Assembly (NCBI GenBank): GCA_026027325.1
Contig: JAMSLZ010000004.1
Coordinates: forward strand, 2,790,001 to 2,854,000
From: Actinomucor elegans
Taxonomy: Eukaryota > Mucoromycota > Mucoromycetes > Mucorales > Mucoraceae
Direction of reading: 5' to 3'
DNA length: 64,000 nt
A program made the translations under genes and the position numbers. The notes beneath the pieces are model-generated. The model was given only the letters and a program-made list of their open reading frames with translations, was not told the DNA's origin and ran no database searches. Positions 36,004 through 48,124 of the stretch are shown here, piece by piece (the first letter of the stretch is position 1; the number at the start of each line of letters is the position of its first letter).

Positions 36004-37159
36004 TTAATCCTCTGCAACGAAAGGGATATGGCGATATGCAGCCGTCAGGCCGCCGTCCACTCTGATATCTTGGCCTGTAATATATGAAGATTCAGGGCCA
36101 GCCAAAAAAGCTGCCATATAGGCAATCTTGTATTAAAGAAGCATATTTAGTCTTAGAGTTATTGAAAGAAAAATACTATTACCTCCATAGGCGTACCAAC
36201 TCGGTGCAGAGCAGTATAATTCTTTGGTGCATCAGGTACAGTCAAGACCCCTTCTGTCATTTCAGTTAATACAAAGCCCTAACATAATATGTTATATTAA
36301 CATCGTAAACGCTTATTTTTGGGATGTTTGTTATTTTACAGGACAGATGGCATTGACACGAATATTTTTACCATGAAGTCGCCAGGCTGTAGATTGTACA
36401 ATACTGATAACACTAGAATTATATACGAGTATTAATAAATACAGAAACGCTGAAGACTACATTCAGTTACTAGATAACTCACGCAGCCTTAGACGCAGAA
36501 TAAGAAATAGGTCCTGCACCTGATCGAACGCCAGCAACTATCGAATTTTTGTATTACTCGATTAGTACTGAACTTAATTATAAATCGGTGTGTGAATACC
36601 TGAAGCAGTAGCAATAATAGATCCACCACCCTTGGGTTTTTCAGTCGATGTCTTCTGCATTGCTTCTGAAGCATACTTGATAGCAGCATAAACACTTGAA
36701 AAGAAAAAAGGTTTATATATCAATTAACACTCTCAAAACAGCTATAATCTCACCTCCAAGTATTGATACGCATCATATCAAGGAAAGCATCTTTTGTTTC
36801 TGTAGTCATTGGATGCAAGCCTCCAACGCCAGCATTAGCAAAAAAAACATCGAGACGACCATACTTGACCAGTGCATCATTGATGACACCTTTAACATCT
36901 TCATCAGAACTAGCATCCACGCGTTTAGGAATACATTCGACTCCCGTGGAACTGATGATTTCTTTAGCCAGAGATCCAAGGTTATCGTCATGAATATCTG
37001 TAGCATAAATAGCTCTGGCATTCTTTTTAGCGAAAGCAAGAACTGAAGCCCGGCTATGCTATAGTTAATACAAACACGCTCTACACACAGATTAATATGA
37101 GCTTACCCAATACCAGTGAGAGAATTGGCTCCAGTGACAATGCATACTAATCCATTCAT
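36004..37159 (-). CDS. Short-chain dehydrogenase/reductase, paralogue A
   Basis: NAD(P)-dependent oxidoreductase of the classical SDR family; substrate unknown. About seven exons; the first four are 37159-37107, 37053-36754, 36694-36600 and 36537-36483. The protein is about 267 residues. It has the cofactor motif TGANSLTGIGRAS near residue 9 (TG-x3-G-x-G with a short insertion), DVFFANAGV (NAG motif), GGGSIIATAS with the catalytic Ser, YSASKAA with the catalytic Tyr and Lys, and the C-terminal ITGQDIRVDGG. A TATAAG motif lies about 57 bp upstream. It is the first of three paralogues on the same strand. Exon 3, intron 2 and part of exon 2 are almost identical to paralogue B, whereas the rest has diverged. 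Start ATG is the only one compatible with the Rossmann strand. Confidence 0.92.
36601..36800 (-). repeat. Near-identical tract shared with paralogue B
   Basis: Matches 39514-39713 with a constant offset of 2913 bp and about three mismatches in 200 bp by eye. The tract includes an entire intron, which would not be conserved by protein selection. Confidence 0.85.
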
Positions 37160-38929
37160 TGTAAAATAATAATAAAAAATAGAAAGAAATATACAGATGA
37201 ACTTGTCTCGGTTCTTATAATGCTAAACGTCAGGCGAACTTTCAAAATGATGCTGTCTTAATTCACCTCGTTATATAGTATTGAAACTGTCTTTGGAATT
37301 CTTTTCTGAGTACTAGAGGCGTACAATTCACCGTTTGTTTAACTCTCGTACGTTAACTTATTCAATAGCTTATTTTGAAACTAAATGTTTTTACTCCCTC
37401 CTCGGCAATGTTTACTGAATATGTGCACGTTTTGATATATAGTAAGGTTGGTGTCTCAGAGTAGCATTCATCGTTTCGAAAGACTAGTTTCGATAATAAT
37501 AACAAGTTTTTCAAGGATTTTGAGGACTTCAATAGATTTAACGGATCTCGAGACGTTAAAATTTCATTCTGTATGGAGGCTTCCATCACATAACATAATA
37601 GAATTCCATTCAAATGTCATCAAGATATACTATTTTTCTTAATTTGATAGCAAGATTGCTGGAACAATATCAGATCTCCATTTCCCATCTTTGCGATCAT
37701 ATTGTTAGCCATAATACAATTAATACTCAATTTTTAGGTGAGTAGAAAACTTTGAAGTTTTAAAGACATTTTCCTAATCTTAAATCAAAACTTTATATTA
37801 AATATACGTATATGAGGTTGTTTGATATGCCTTACTTGAGGATATCTATGAAGAGAAAAGTAAAACCTTCAATTTAAATCATAGCTATTTGCGACTATAT
37901 TCCCTCAAAATTGGTTTGGCTGTGCATGTTATCAAGTAAATATGCCATACAATTCTAGATATATGCTAGAAGTAAATTTCCTAACGATCAAAAACATCGA
38001 CACCCTATTACTGCCAATAATAATTAGTTAACTAATAAATATTATGCGCGTTGTATTTTAGTTAAAATAAAGTTCTAGTAATTACAACAGTTTATTCTGA
38101 ATATAAGGGACTTGCCAAATACAATCATTGGTCAAGATCAGCTCAAAAAACTAAAGACGAATAGATAATACCATACAGACTATACATTGTGCTATTAATC
38201 ATTAACAGTATATAAAAGCATTGCAATTCAGTAAAATAAAAATTACAATAGATTTAGGAGTCCATTCTTAACATGAACGCCTAATATATGATATTATACC
38301 ATATTTGAAAATTCGCGTCATTTAATGTTTAATCATTACCATGTCGCATGTTCATTGTATTACAGTTAAATAGTTCTAAAAGATGAAACAGCTCATTCTG
38401 AATTTGTAATAGCAATCAAATTTGACATTAAACCAGGATTGGCCGAGGGATTTGCATATAGATCCAAAGATCTCATATTTACATATTATATGCAATTATT
38501 GTTATCGTTAAAAGGATTACATGCCCGTTTAGTTCTTATAGAGTAAATGTCAAATGTCATAATCTATAAAGCATTTCGAATTTCATTCTAATTACTTGAT
38601 TGTGACATTTGAATAGGATTGATTGAGGGCTTTATACATCGCTAGGTCGAATGTATTTAAAATGCATGTAATTTACAGTGCATACCTAAAATATCATGCA
38701 TTCATTCTAGTCGAGATGATGTATTGCTTTATTCTAAGTACATAATTTTTGTCAGATGCGATATTAGACCACAGCCTGTCAGTAAATGCTGAGATAATGG
38801 ATGTTTTCTAAACATTATAAGGCCTTATTTTAATGAATTACGTCTAAATCACATTGATATGCGTCTCGGTTTTATTTGGAGGTAAATTTATTCATATGTA
38901 CAAACGTCTGGCCTTGCCTACATATTAAC
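37160..38929. other. Intergenic with ~170-bp repeat array
   Basis: Between SDR paralogues A and B. The right half (38390-38800) carries the degenerate array; a weaker unit may lie near 38090. No gene is supported. Confidence 0.5.
38390..38800 (-). repeat. ~170-bp-period degenerate repeat array, about 3 units
   Basis: Reversed cores GACATTAAACC at 38424, GACATTTGAAT at 38604 and GATATTAGACC at 38760, i.e. spacings of 180 and 156 bp. Each is preceded by a CATTCTGAAT-like or TTCATTCTAA-like block and the first two are followed by GGATTG(A/G)(C/T)(T/C)GAGGG. Same orientation as the array at 17930-18360. Confidence 0.65.
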
Positions 38930-40073
38930 CTAATTATCAATAACCCCCGGAATTTGACGGTGTGCGGCACACAAACCACCATCAACTTTAATATCTTGAC
39001 CTGTAATGTAAGAAGATTCAGAACTAGCTAAAAAAGCCGCCATATTGGCAATCTTGATATTGGAAAACATGTTTAATTATACGCTTCATCAATCATATCA
39101 TAGAAAAGAACTTACATCCTTGGGGTCGCCAGTTCTGTGTAAAGCAGTATATTTCTCTGGTGCTTCAGAGTCAAGCAAGACACTTTTAGTCATTGCAGTA
39201 TCAATTAATCCCTATAATATTAACATATTGTGTTACATCAGCATAAACGTTTATTCTAAACCTGTGTAATCTTACGGGACAAATGGCATTGACGCGGATA
39301 TTTTTACCCTGGAGACGCCAGGCTGTACATTGTACGAGATTAATAACACTAGAATCATATTGGTAAGTATCAGAATCTTTAACTATTCATCAACTTACGC
39401 TGCTTTGGAGGCAGAATAGGTGACTGGTCCTGCTCCTGATCTAACGCCAGCAACTATCAAATGTACGCGACTAGATTAGCATTTGCTAATAATGACAACT
39501 ATGTGTATGTACCTGAAGCAGTAGCAATAATAGATCCACCACCCTTGGGTTTTTCAGTCGATGTCTTCTGCATTGCTTCTGAAGCATACTTGATAGCAGC
39601 ATAAACACTTGAAAAGCAAAAAGGTTTATATATCAATTAACACTCTCAAAACAGCTGTAATCTCACCTCCAAGTATTAATACGCATCATATCAAGGAAAG
39701 CATCTTTTGTTTCCGTGGCCATGGGCTGAGTTTTTGCAACGCCAGCGTTTGCGAAAAAAACATCGAGACGACCATACTTGGCCAGTGCATCATTGATGAC
39801 ACCTTGGACATCCTCATCAGAACTAGCATCCACGCGTTTAGGAATACATTCGACTCCTGTGGTACTGATAATTTCTTCAGCTAAAGAGGCAAGATTATCC
39901 TCATTGATGTCGGTAGCGTAGATAGCCTTGGCATTCTTTTTAGCAAAAGCAAAAACCGAGGCACGACTAACGATCCATAGCTTTGTTAGTACCAGCAGAA
40001 TAAGCTTTGCAAGTACTTACCCAATACCAGTAAGAGAATTGGCGCCAGTAACGATACAAACTAATCCGTCCAT
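38930..40073 (-). CDS. Short-chain dehydrogenase/reductase, paralogue B
   Basis: Same family and exon plan as paralogue A. It starts MDGLVCIVTGANSLTGIGRA; the catalytic block is YSASKAA; the C-terminal end is ITGQDIKVDGG followed by LCAAHRQIPGVIDN. A TATAAATA motif lies about 55 bp upstream of the ATG. The sequence is a mosaic: from 39514 to 39713 it is almost the same as paralogue A, and from 39709 to the start codon it is almost the same as paralogue C, with the switch within a few bases. The 3' exons are more divergent from both. The CPGLIDTAMTKSVL segment differs from CPGFVLTEMTEGVL in A, so substrate loops may differ. Confidence 0.92.
39709..40073 (-). repeat. Near-identical tract shared with paralogue C
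   Basis: 365 bp matching 43641-44005 with a constant offset of 3932 bp, no gaps and one mismatch by eye (GATACAAAC versus GATGCAAAC). It covers exon 1, all of intron 1 and most of exon 2, and ends just beyond the start codon. Confidence 0.9.
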
Positions 40074-40779
40074 TGTTGATTAATATATAGAACAAGAAAA
40101 AAAAAGTAGTGAACCTGACAAGGTATTTATAACGTTCTTGATTGCATTTGTAATAGCCTCCGACTCATTTCGCATATATGTATAGTTAAGTTCAGGCAAT
40201 CTTTCACCATTCAGAGCATGCTAACTAAATTCATCTAGTTACATAATGCGTAACTACCTTTAAAATCCTTCTTCACCTCTTGCCATTAAAATGACTACTA
40301 GTATCACATTTACTACTTGATCAGTTCTTGTATTGAGAGAAATTAATATTTTTACTCGTAAGTGAATGCTCTCAATGCACTTTGGCAATGGTTAGACATT
40401 CAAGAAATAGATATTTTGATACTATGCATGATTTGGTATCACATAGATCGATTTTCCGACCAAAATTTCGGTGATAGTAGCGAACTTGGCATATGACACA
40501 AGGGAAATAAAGCGCGAGATATTTTGACTAATCTTGGCCACATATTGCTGCTGATTAGTAGGTTAAGCTCAGAATGAGTTGCTGAATCTGTTACCTCAAA
40601 GCATTTCCGTACTATTGCTAAATCAAATGTATATACACATTTGTTAATTTATAATTTTGATTTTCTAATATCTAATACGCATAATAGCTTCTATTTAACC
40701 ACCGTCTTCCTATATCTAAAGCAAGACCGCAGAGTAACTAAAGTAAGCTCAATGTATCTAAACCGCCCAAGTAGTTTAA
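40074..40779. other. Intergenic, nothing firm
   Basis: Upstream flank of SDR B and downstream flank of the fluoride exporter. One short CAGAATGAGTTGCTGAATCT match to the ~170-bp family lies near 40570; otherwise featureless. Confidence 0.45.
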
Positions 40780-41931
40780 TCATCGCGAACAAGTAAGATT
40801 GATGCCTTGGGACCAAATGTAAGCACCATAAATTGCAAACATGAAGCATTGAGCAAGAACAACTGAAAAAATACCATATATATAACCGGACCGTTTAGGT
40901 AACGTACTTAGCTCAAACTACACGGGTAAAAGGAGGGCGGTTAAATTAAACTGCATAAAGAAAATGAATTTCATCAAGCACTTATTACCATGAAAGTGGA
41001 AACGGTAGTGAGACAGCCACAAAAGCCATTCTGTAGTCCTTGCACCACATCGCAAGCAATTGGAACCAAATAAACACCAGACTGCAAAAGCGCTAAAACC
41101 GCAAGAACAACTGTACCAAAGACATTAGCAATAAATGTACCAATTGGAAAGTGAGACAATCTGCCATTATAGAAAGAAAGGTACCAGCGCGCAAGAGCAC
41201 CTATCGGAGCAAACACACATGCTAAAGCCAGATCTTTCTGACTTTGAGAGAAGATGGCTGCGAATATAACGCCTAACCACGAACATATGCCAAAAGCAAT
41301 GGTCATATAATCCTGTTTTGATAAATAACATGTTGAGAATTCACGAGGAATTACTTTCAACTCTGATGTTATGATTTTGAGTCGATCTAATTGACCTTGG
41401 AGCGCTTCACCAAGGTGCTGGCCAAATATAAGTCCGTTTAAAGACATAGCTATTGTTACCAGGAATTCTGATAGTCCAGCCAAAATATTCTTACCTCGCG
41501 TATGCGGATACGCGTTATAGTTGGCTAATTCATTAAAAATGCCCAATTGCCATGAAGAAAAGGTTGTGATAGAGCCACATAGACCAGTTGAAATAGCTGG
41601 ATGAGCTGGTTGATACCTTTTTAGCGTCACAAAGCATTCAGCCAGTTAAACATGTAAGTATAATTTAGCTAGTTATAGACGCAAAATGGACGCGAGATGC
41701 TCTGAATTACCATAAAATCAAGGGAGTTTTGCATTTGACGGCTATGCCCATAATCAAGCAACCAACCCATTGAGCATAAACCAAACTAAACACTGGCATT
41801 CCCGGGTATTCTTGCAATCGTATTAATGCGATTCGAATCAAAGTACCCGCAATGGAGAAAGGTATAATTGCAAAGGCAATGGCTATTTTGTTCTCATTAA
41901 TTTCAATTGTTTTGACTTGATAATCGCTCAT
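40780..41931 (-). CDS. Fluoride exporter, two-domain FEX/CrcB family
   Basis: Exports fluoride across the plasma membrane. Exons in transcript order: 41931-41711, 41616-40989 and 40917-40780 (328 residues). Two CrcB domains in tandem are visible. Domain one has QWVGCLIMGIAV and STGLCGSITTFSSWQ; domain two has PIGALARWYLS, PIGTFIANVFGTVVLA and GFCGCLTTVSTFMFELSTL, rebuilt across intron 2. The repeated G-(F/L)-C-G-x-(L/I)-TT-x-S motif and the G-T-x-x-A-N motif are those lining the fluoride path in Fluc/FEX proteins. About nine membrane segments are seen, as for yeast Fex1, which is somewhat longer. The first intron ends in an unusually A-rich acceptor (AAAAAG), the least certain junction. The start codon lies 187 bp from the divergent GNAT gene. 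Confidence 0.9.
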
Positions 41932-42118
41932 AAGTATCTTGCACTTGAGAAATGTGTGGTAGCATATAAAATCAACGATAATACAGAAAACATTGACCCA
42001 AATCCGATGACTCGGAGATAGTGACTGCCCGCTGGACTGTTTTTCCCGTCATCTAAGTTACCAAAAGTCGGATCTTCTTTCAAATCGTCTTATCTTCCTT
42101 TTACACTATTGAATAGTA

Positions 42119-42755
42119 ATGGGTAATCCTCTCGAGCTGTATCATATCCGCGCTGCCAGGGAATCCGATGTGCCTCAAATCCTTGAGATCTATAATGAGC
42201 GTATCCTGAACTCGACCTGTCTTTTCATGTATGATCCCGTTCCTTTAGACAATCGTTTGACCTGGTTCATGGAAACAAAGGCCAAAGGTTACCCCATTAT
42301 TGTTGCCGCTGAAAAGGACACAGACAAAGCTATTGCGTATGCCAACTATGGAGGATTTAGACCCCACACAGCTTTTATTTTGTAAGTGTGCTTCTTTTGA
42401 TGTCGTTCTTGATCTGACAGTTTGCAGGACGACAGAAATCTCACTATATATCCACCAAGATCACCAACGTAGAGGATTAGGCGCATTGATGCTCAAGGAA
42501 ATGATGCGTATTGGTAAAGAGATGAGGTTCCGAAACATTATTGCTGGCATTACTGCTGAAAATGAAGGATCCGTGATCCTCTTTTCAAAGTTCGGATTTA
42601 AGAATGTTGGACACTTTCACGATGTCGGCTACAAGTTTGGCAGATATTTGGATGTGGTCTTTTTGGAATATATCACAGGTGCAGAGTTGGAAAACCCAAG
42701 TATACCTTCATTTAAACACTTTCCCTGGAATAGCTATGTATTTGGAGGCAGCTAA
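42119..42755 (+). CDS. GNAT N-acetyltransferase, phosphinothricin/methionine-sulfoximine type
   Basis: Exons are 42119-42381 and 42428-42755 (196 residues). The N-terminus IRAARESDVPQILEIYNERI and the AYANYGGFRPHTAF strand match the PAT/MnaT branch of the GNAT fold. The acetyl-CoA-binding motif A is YIHQDHQRRGLGALML (Q-x-x-R-x-G-x-G/A pattern). AGITAENEGSVILFSKFGFKNVGHFHDVGYKFGRYLDVVFLE is cut short here: key residues are AENEGS, FGF and GYKFGRYLDV, the usual PAT C-terminal signature. Bacterial members acetylate phosphinothricin or methionine sulfoximine; the fungal substrate is unknown. Methionine sulfoximine inhibits glutamine synthetase, but the GS gene here is 28 kb away, so no link is claimed. 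Confidence 0.9.
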
Positions 42756-42855
42756 TAAATCAATTAGAATAAAGTTGTGAGAATGTAGAGTATTGTATTT
42801 TATTGATAGTAAGACATCGTATATAGTTACAGAGCGAGTTTACGAGGATATCTAT

Positions 42856-44005
42856 TTAGTTCTCTGAAAAACCTGGAACTTGACGGAATGTAGCACTAAT
42901 GCCACCATCGATAGTGATCTGTTGGCCAGTAATATAAGATGATTCAGGGCTAGCCAAGAATGCAACTGTATTGGCAATCTAGTAAGAGTGTAAGCTTCAA
43001 GACCTTACTATCCCATCAAGTATCCAACTTACATCAGCACCTTTGCCTGATCTTCCCAAGGCAATAACGTCCTTAATGATGTTTTGCAAGGCTTCGTTCG
43101 AGTTTATCATAGAAATTAATCCACCGGTCATTTCAGTCTCGATCAAACCCTACGAATTGCTTTAGTATAAACATTTCTTTTATTATTTCGGTCTAATCTT
43201 ACCGGGCAAACAGCATTGACTCGAATGTTTTTACCACGGAGACGCCAGGCACCACATTGAATAAGATTGACAACTCTATATATTACCATATGCGGAGTTA
43301 GCGAGAATATATAAACACAAGCTCAACTTACGCAGCCTTGGATGCTGAATATCCAACCGGGCCTCCTCCCGATCTAAGGGCAGCAACTAATGATATGTTC
43401 AATCATTTGACTAACCAATGAGATGAAAGTAGACTTACCTGAGGCAGTAGCGATGATAGATCCTCCGCCGACGGGCTTCTCAGCAGATGTCTTTTCCATA
43501 GCTTCAGAAGCATATTTAATGGCAGCATAAACACTTTTTTTTTTTTCACAGAACAACCCGTTAAATGCCTGCACATACTCATCACTCATCCAACTTACCT
43601 CCAGGTGTTAATACGCATTGTTTCAAAGAAAGTCTCTTGTGTTTCCGTGGCCATGGGCTGAGTTTTTGCAACGCCAGCGTTTGCGAAAAAAACATCGAGA
43701 CGACCATACTTGGCCAGTGCATCATTGATGACACCTTGGACATCCTCATCAGAACTAGCATCCACGCGTTTAGGAATACATTCGACTCCTGTGGTACTGA
43801 TAATTTCTTCAGCTAAAGAGGCAAGATTATCCTCATTGATGTCGGTAGCGTAGATAGCCTTGGCATTCTTTTTAGCAAAAGCAAAAACCGAGGCACGACT
43901 AACGATCCATAGCTTTGTTAGTACCAGCAGAATAAGCTTTGCAAGTACTTACCCAATACCAGTAAGAGAATTGGCGCCAGTAACGATGCAAACTAATCCG
44001 TCCAT
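42856..44005 (-). CDS. Short-chain dehydrogenase/reductase, paralogue C
   Basis: Third member of the SDR set, same strand and exon plan. It starts MDGLVCIVTGANSLTGIGRA; exon 3 encodes VYAAIKYASEAMEKTS; the catalytic block is GYSASKAA; the end is ITGQQITIDGGISATFRQVP. The 5' 365 bp are essentially identical to paralogue B, while the remaining exons are clearly diverged (for example TETISLMISVNSNEAL in place of the TEMTEGVL region of A). A TATAAATT motif lies about 50 bp upstream. It is convergent with the GNAT gene, whose stop lies only 100 bp away. Substrate unknown. Confidence 0.9.
43641..44005 (-). repeat. Near-identical tract shared with paralogue B
   Basis: Counterpart of 39709-40073. 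The similarity stops abruptly inside exon 2 at 43641, where SDR C returns to its own sequence. Confidence 0.9.
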
Positions 44006-47000
44006 TATGATTAATACAAAAAAGAAACAGAAATATGATCAGAGTACCTTGCAATTTATACCAATACGGCCCCTAGCTTTCAGTTACACGGTGAGTATAA
44101 TTATAAATACTTAGTGATGCATTGATGTGTACTAACGTATGTAATCTTTTATAGTACAGAAAAGCGCTGGTTCTCAAGAACCTTATTATAAACCTTAACA
44201 ATTTACTTCTTTATAGACGGTATTTTGCTGTAGGTTTGTATGCTATGCCGGCTCTCTGTAGTAGACAAACTATCTCTTTTCCATCATGTACAAACAAGTT
44301 TCAGTGCAAACTTTTCTATGCTATCCCTCATATACATATTAATAGTAAAATGATTCAGCAAGAGAATCATTTTTTCATATTTTTTATACGATTAACTGTA
44401 GTACTTTTAGAACCTAGCTTGAGCTTACCAATCATGTTGATATTTGGGTGTCAATTCTAAAGGAAGGAAAACTGTATCTCGATGGTTTTTCCGAAAATAA
44501 GATTCCAATGAGTTTTCGAGTTACCCTTTAAGCATTTCACATCATGCCATATCCTATCAAGAATCTTTTCATAGTACAGCGCCGTAACTTGAAGAAATTC
44601 CTAAACATAGTAATATGAGGTAGTACTCACTTAAACTTTGATGAATGGAAACATTTTACACCTGGGAGCAAATATTATTCATTTACTGTTTGTTTGTTAC
44701 AGCATCATTCTTTCGAAACATAAGCCCCCTTATACTATGTGCCCCTCCGAGAAAGGCCAAGCTTCTTTTTTTTTAATCAACTCGCACTGACAGGGCAGAA
44801 GTATGTATCGGTAGATCTTGCGTTGCAAGCTTTCCAGGGTCTGGTATCACCACATCAATAGATATGAAATTGCATCGTTCTGAATGCTTAGGCTCTAATT
44901 AAGCTAGATCTACGCACGTCTGGCTAGAAACAAGCCCTAATTTACCTTATATGAGTAATTAGCGTAGTCAACCATCAATTTAGTGATACCATTGTGGTAA
45001 AAAGCAAATATCAGGAAACAGAGGAAATTTACAGTTATGACATTTCCGTAACTTTTCTGTCGCTTTTTTTTTTTGCGTCCTTTATCTATATATTCAATAC
45101 TGATTTACAGTGCAGTTGTAGATACTGGAAGAGGTGTTTTGAAGTGTTAATATGAATACCATGTAGCATCCACGACAAAATCCTTAATTTTCTTTTTTAT
45201 ATATGGTTTGCTTTTGAGGCTTTCTGATAGATGCTTCAGAAGCTTGGAATACTAACTACAAAGTGATACTGGACCGAAATTAGTCAAGTACTCTAGAGCT
45301 GAGCACTTCATGTGATAAGCATAGAGTATAGTTTGTAATTTATTATTAAAACGCTTTATTTACTCATACTGTTAAAGCTAAACAAAAAGCCACAACATGT
45401 GCAATATTTTACTGGGATTATAGGAGAGATCTGTAGATCAGTGGTTATATATTATATAAAATGCATGTACATTACCACCAGTCATTGATGTATAGTATAC
45501 CTATTGTATCCTAGCTATATAATGGGTTTTTGTAGCTCCCAAGTATGTACTGACGCTCTTTGGTCTTATAGAAGTTGATGTGTTTCGAATACCATATCAA
45601 CTATCATCAAATTATTAGTGAGATTTAGCAGCATTTTGCCTGTACTTTTCGATTCTATGGTACTTTCTTGCTAGCGTTACTAATCTGTCATTCTTTTTTT
45701 TTGAGCAGTTTAAACTATTCTTGAAGGGCATGCCAGTGCTACTGAAAGTGAATAGCATATGCGAATATACGTCAACACTTTGCATAAAGTAGCAATGATA
45801 ATAATTGGTAATAATGAATACTATGGGTAACGATGTTACTTGTGTTTGAAATCTAGAAAAAGCGTAATACTGGCGCAAAAATAAGCCTGTGCTCAGGGAT
45901 TGTATACACTACGCCGTATGAAATACATAATATTCTGCTACTTATTCACAAGCATACCGTGTGGGTACTCATATTACATATATTGCGCTGCATTTAAACA
46001 AAGCTTTTCGTATACCCTATTACAACTCGTCCTGAGGAAGCATTATCGATTAGACGTGTTATTTGACAGGTATTACTTGAGAATTATATATATCATTAGT
46101 AGATTTAGTCTATATGAATATTCTAGATCTAATTAGCAGATCCCCTGATGGATCCCAGCTTAGTATCGCTCTGACAAGTAATATTTAAAGAAAAACTGGC
46201 AAGTTTGTTAAAACATTTCTTTACTTGGAAATTAACAGATGTATGTTTGTATTATACTACTACACCTGACAGTTTTCACAGTATGATCTCTCATAATCTC
46301 ATATACGTGATACCTCGATTGGACTTACTACAGTACAGGAAAATATCAACAAAGCCATTCAAACTGTACAATAGAGAGCTAACTTTTATATCACAATACA
46401 AACACACGCTATATATAAGCTTATCCATACTACTTCTATATTACTATTGCTTTTGGAATTCAAAATTCTTCGAGTTGCTATGAATTACATGTATTTCATG
46501 CAAACCGTCTAATGATCTCCAAATCTCTTAATCCCAGTTTGAATTCCCCTTAATAAATACGTCATACTCAGGACGAAACATCATATATATTCAAAGTTTT
46601 ATAAACGTGCAACCAGTTTAATTCATATTCATTTTGATAATTACCACCCAACACCTGCATGAGCCAGAGAGTTACACTCCATTTGATAGTTTAATCTTTT
46701 ATCCAGGCATGAGACCTTTATTTCGTCAAATTCCATGCAAATTAGTGGCTTGAATCTGACCTTCCTATATTTTTCATAAAAAAATGGTTTAAACCCCGAA
46801 ACAAAATTTGACACAAACAAAATGCCAGTTTTCTAGCAATATATCGAGTTCTTTTATATAAATAAATTAAAATATATATATAGATATATACTCTAATGTG
46901 TTTAAAACGTTAAATTTATAAATTATACTTTGAATCTTTTATATTTATTATTAAACAAACAAAAGCTCAGAAAAATTCCTAAGGGGGTACCTCAACAAAA

Positions 47001-47017
47001 AGTTCCAAAAAAATACA
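44006..47017. other. Gene-poor interval, nothing recognised
   Basis: Three kilobases of AT-rich DNA without a supported gene. Frames at 44236, 45615, 45900 and 46205 are hydrophobic or low-complexity and lack motifs; that at 46205 opens with TTG. Confidence 0.45.
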
Positions 47018-47769
47018 ATGGAACAGAACTTTCGAAACAGCACCATTAAAGGTGGAGATTTAATGTATTACAATAGTAATAACGATCCACCCAATTCTCT
47101 AGATTTTCATATCTCTCGATCGATTTCTGTTAAATATCGCATGGGCGATAATTGCTCATATTCAGAAAGAGCAGTTATATAAGTTGAAACTTCTTTCAAA
47201 TATAACTCAATACGTATGCTATTTGAATAGGCTAAGTTTGAAGTTTAACATGAGTTTATACATAGAGGAGAATGCTCGAGTTGTAATAATATATGCATGG
47301 AATGGCAAATGATATACATAAAACCATTTACAACTAGTTTTGTCTTCATTATAAGCTCATTATTTTTATAATAATTTAAAACAAACAAGTTTATAGCCTG
47401 AAGTACAAACTTAATATATATAACCCTTTTGCGCTGCCTGATGAACTTATTCTTCTTGTCCATATCTCATAATCATAATAATAACATTTCTTTTGATTGC
47501 ATCTATTTTGGTTCTATTTTTCAGTGCACTTGGAACTTTGGTCTTTTTAGTTTTGGCTATATATACGTGTGTCATTGCTGCTGTTAACGTCTTAAACCCG
47601 AAGAGAAACCTCACAATTCCATATGCAAAATCAACCCCACCACATTATCAAGGTATAATATCCATATCAACTTAAAAAAGAGTGGTCTGAACTAAGTTAA
47701 AAACATAACGATATTCAATGTTTTAGCATAGATGCTTCTTCAACTAATAACCAAGTATCAGGTCTATAA
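47018..47769 (+). CDS. Possible small membrane protein, gene model incomplete or broken
   Basis: A candidate first exon starts at ATG 47018 (MEQNFRNSTIKGGDLMYYNS) and stays open for about 54 codons. Further on, 47522-47652 follows a strong acceptor (TTCTATTTTTCAG) and encodes one membrane helix, ALGTLVFLVLAIYTCVIAAV, then NPKRNLTIPYAKSTPPHYQ. A GTATAA...GCATAG intron joins it in frame to DASSTNNQVSGL and a TAA at 47767-47769. Beyond that stop the same frame continues NQVHQEIYFEEDSNLRELPL to a second stop at about 47862. I could not connect the first exon to the membrane exon convincingly. It may be a real gene with an unseen middle exon, or a recent pseudogene. No family is recognised. Confidence 0.35.
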
Positions 47770-48124
47770 AACCAGGTACATCAAGAAATTTACTTTGAAG
47801 AAGATAGTAATCTTAGGGAGCTGCCTCTAATAGACTCAAAAACTGAAAACCTGCCTATATAGCTCACAAGTTTCATCTTGCATCATCCTTCAATTTCCAA
47901 GTAAATAAAGGCGATATATTGTGAATCCTTTCAGCTATAAATTTAGCACATAATAATTTAATATCAAGCAGTATATCGATATGATTTAATAGTCAACCTA
48001 AATTAGGGGACGGGTGAGTTAGAGGCGATAATAATAAACCTTTTTTTTTTTTTTTTATTTGTTGAAGGATGTCTTTTTATAATAATACATGTAATATACA
48101 ATGAGTTGGGGTGATATACTAATT

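Noticed and set aside
46205..46483. 92-codon hydrophobic frame
   Set aside because: No ATG at its start, biased to Ile/Leu/Tyr as expected from AT-rich DNA, no motif.
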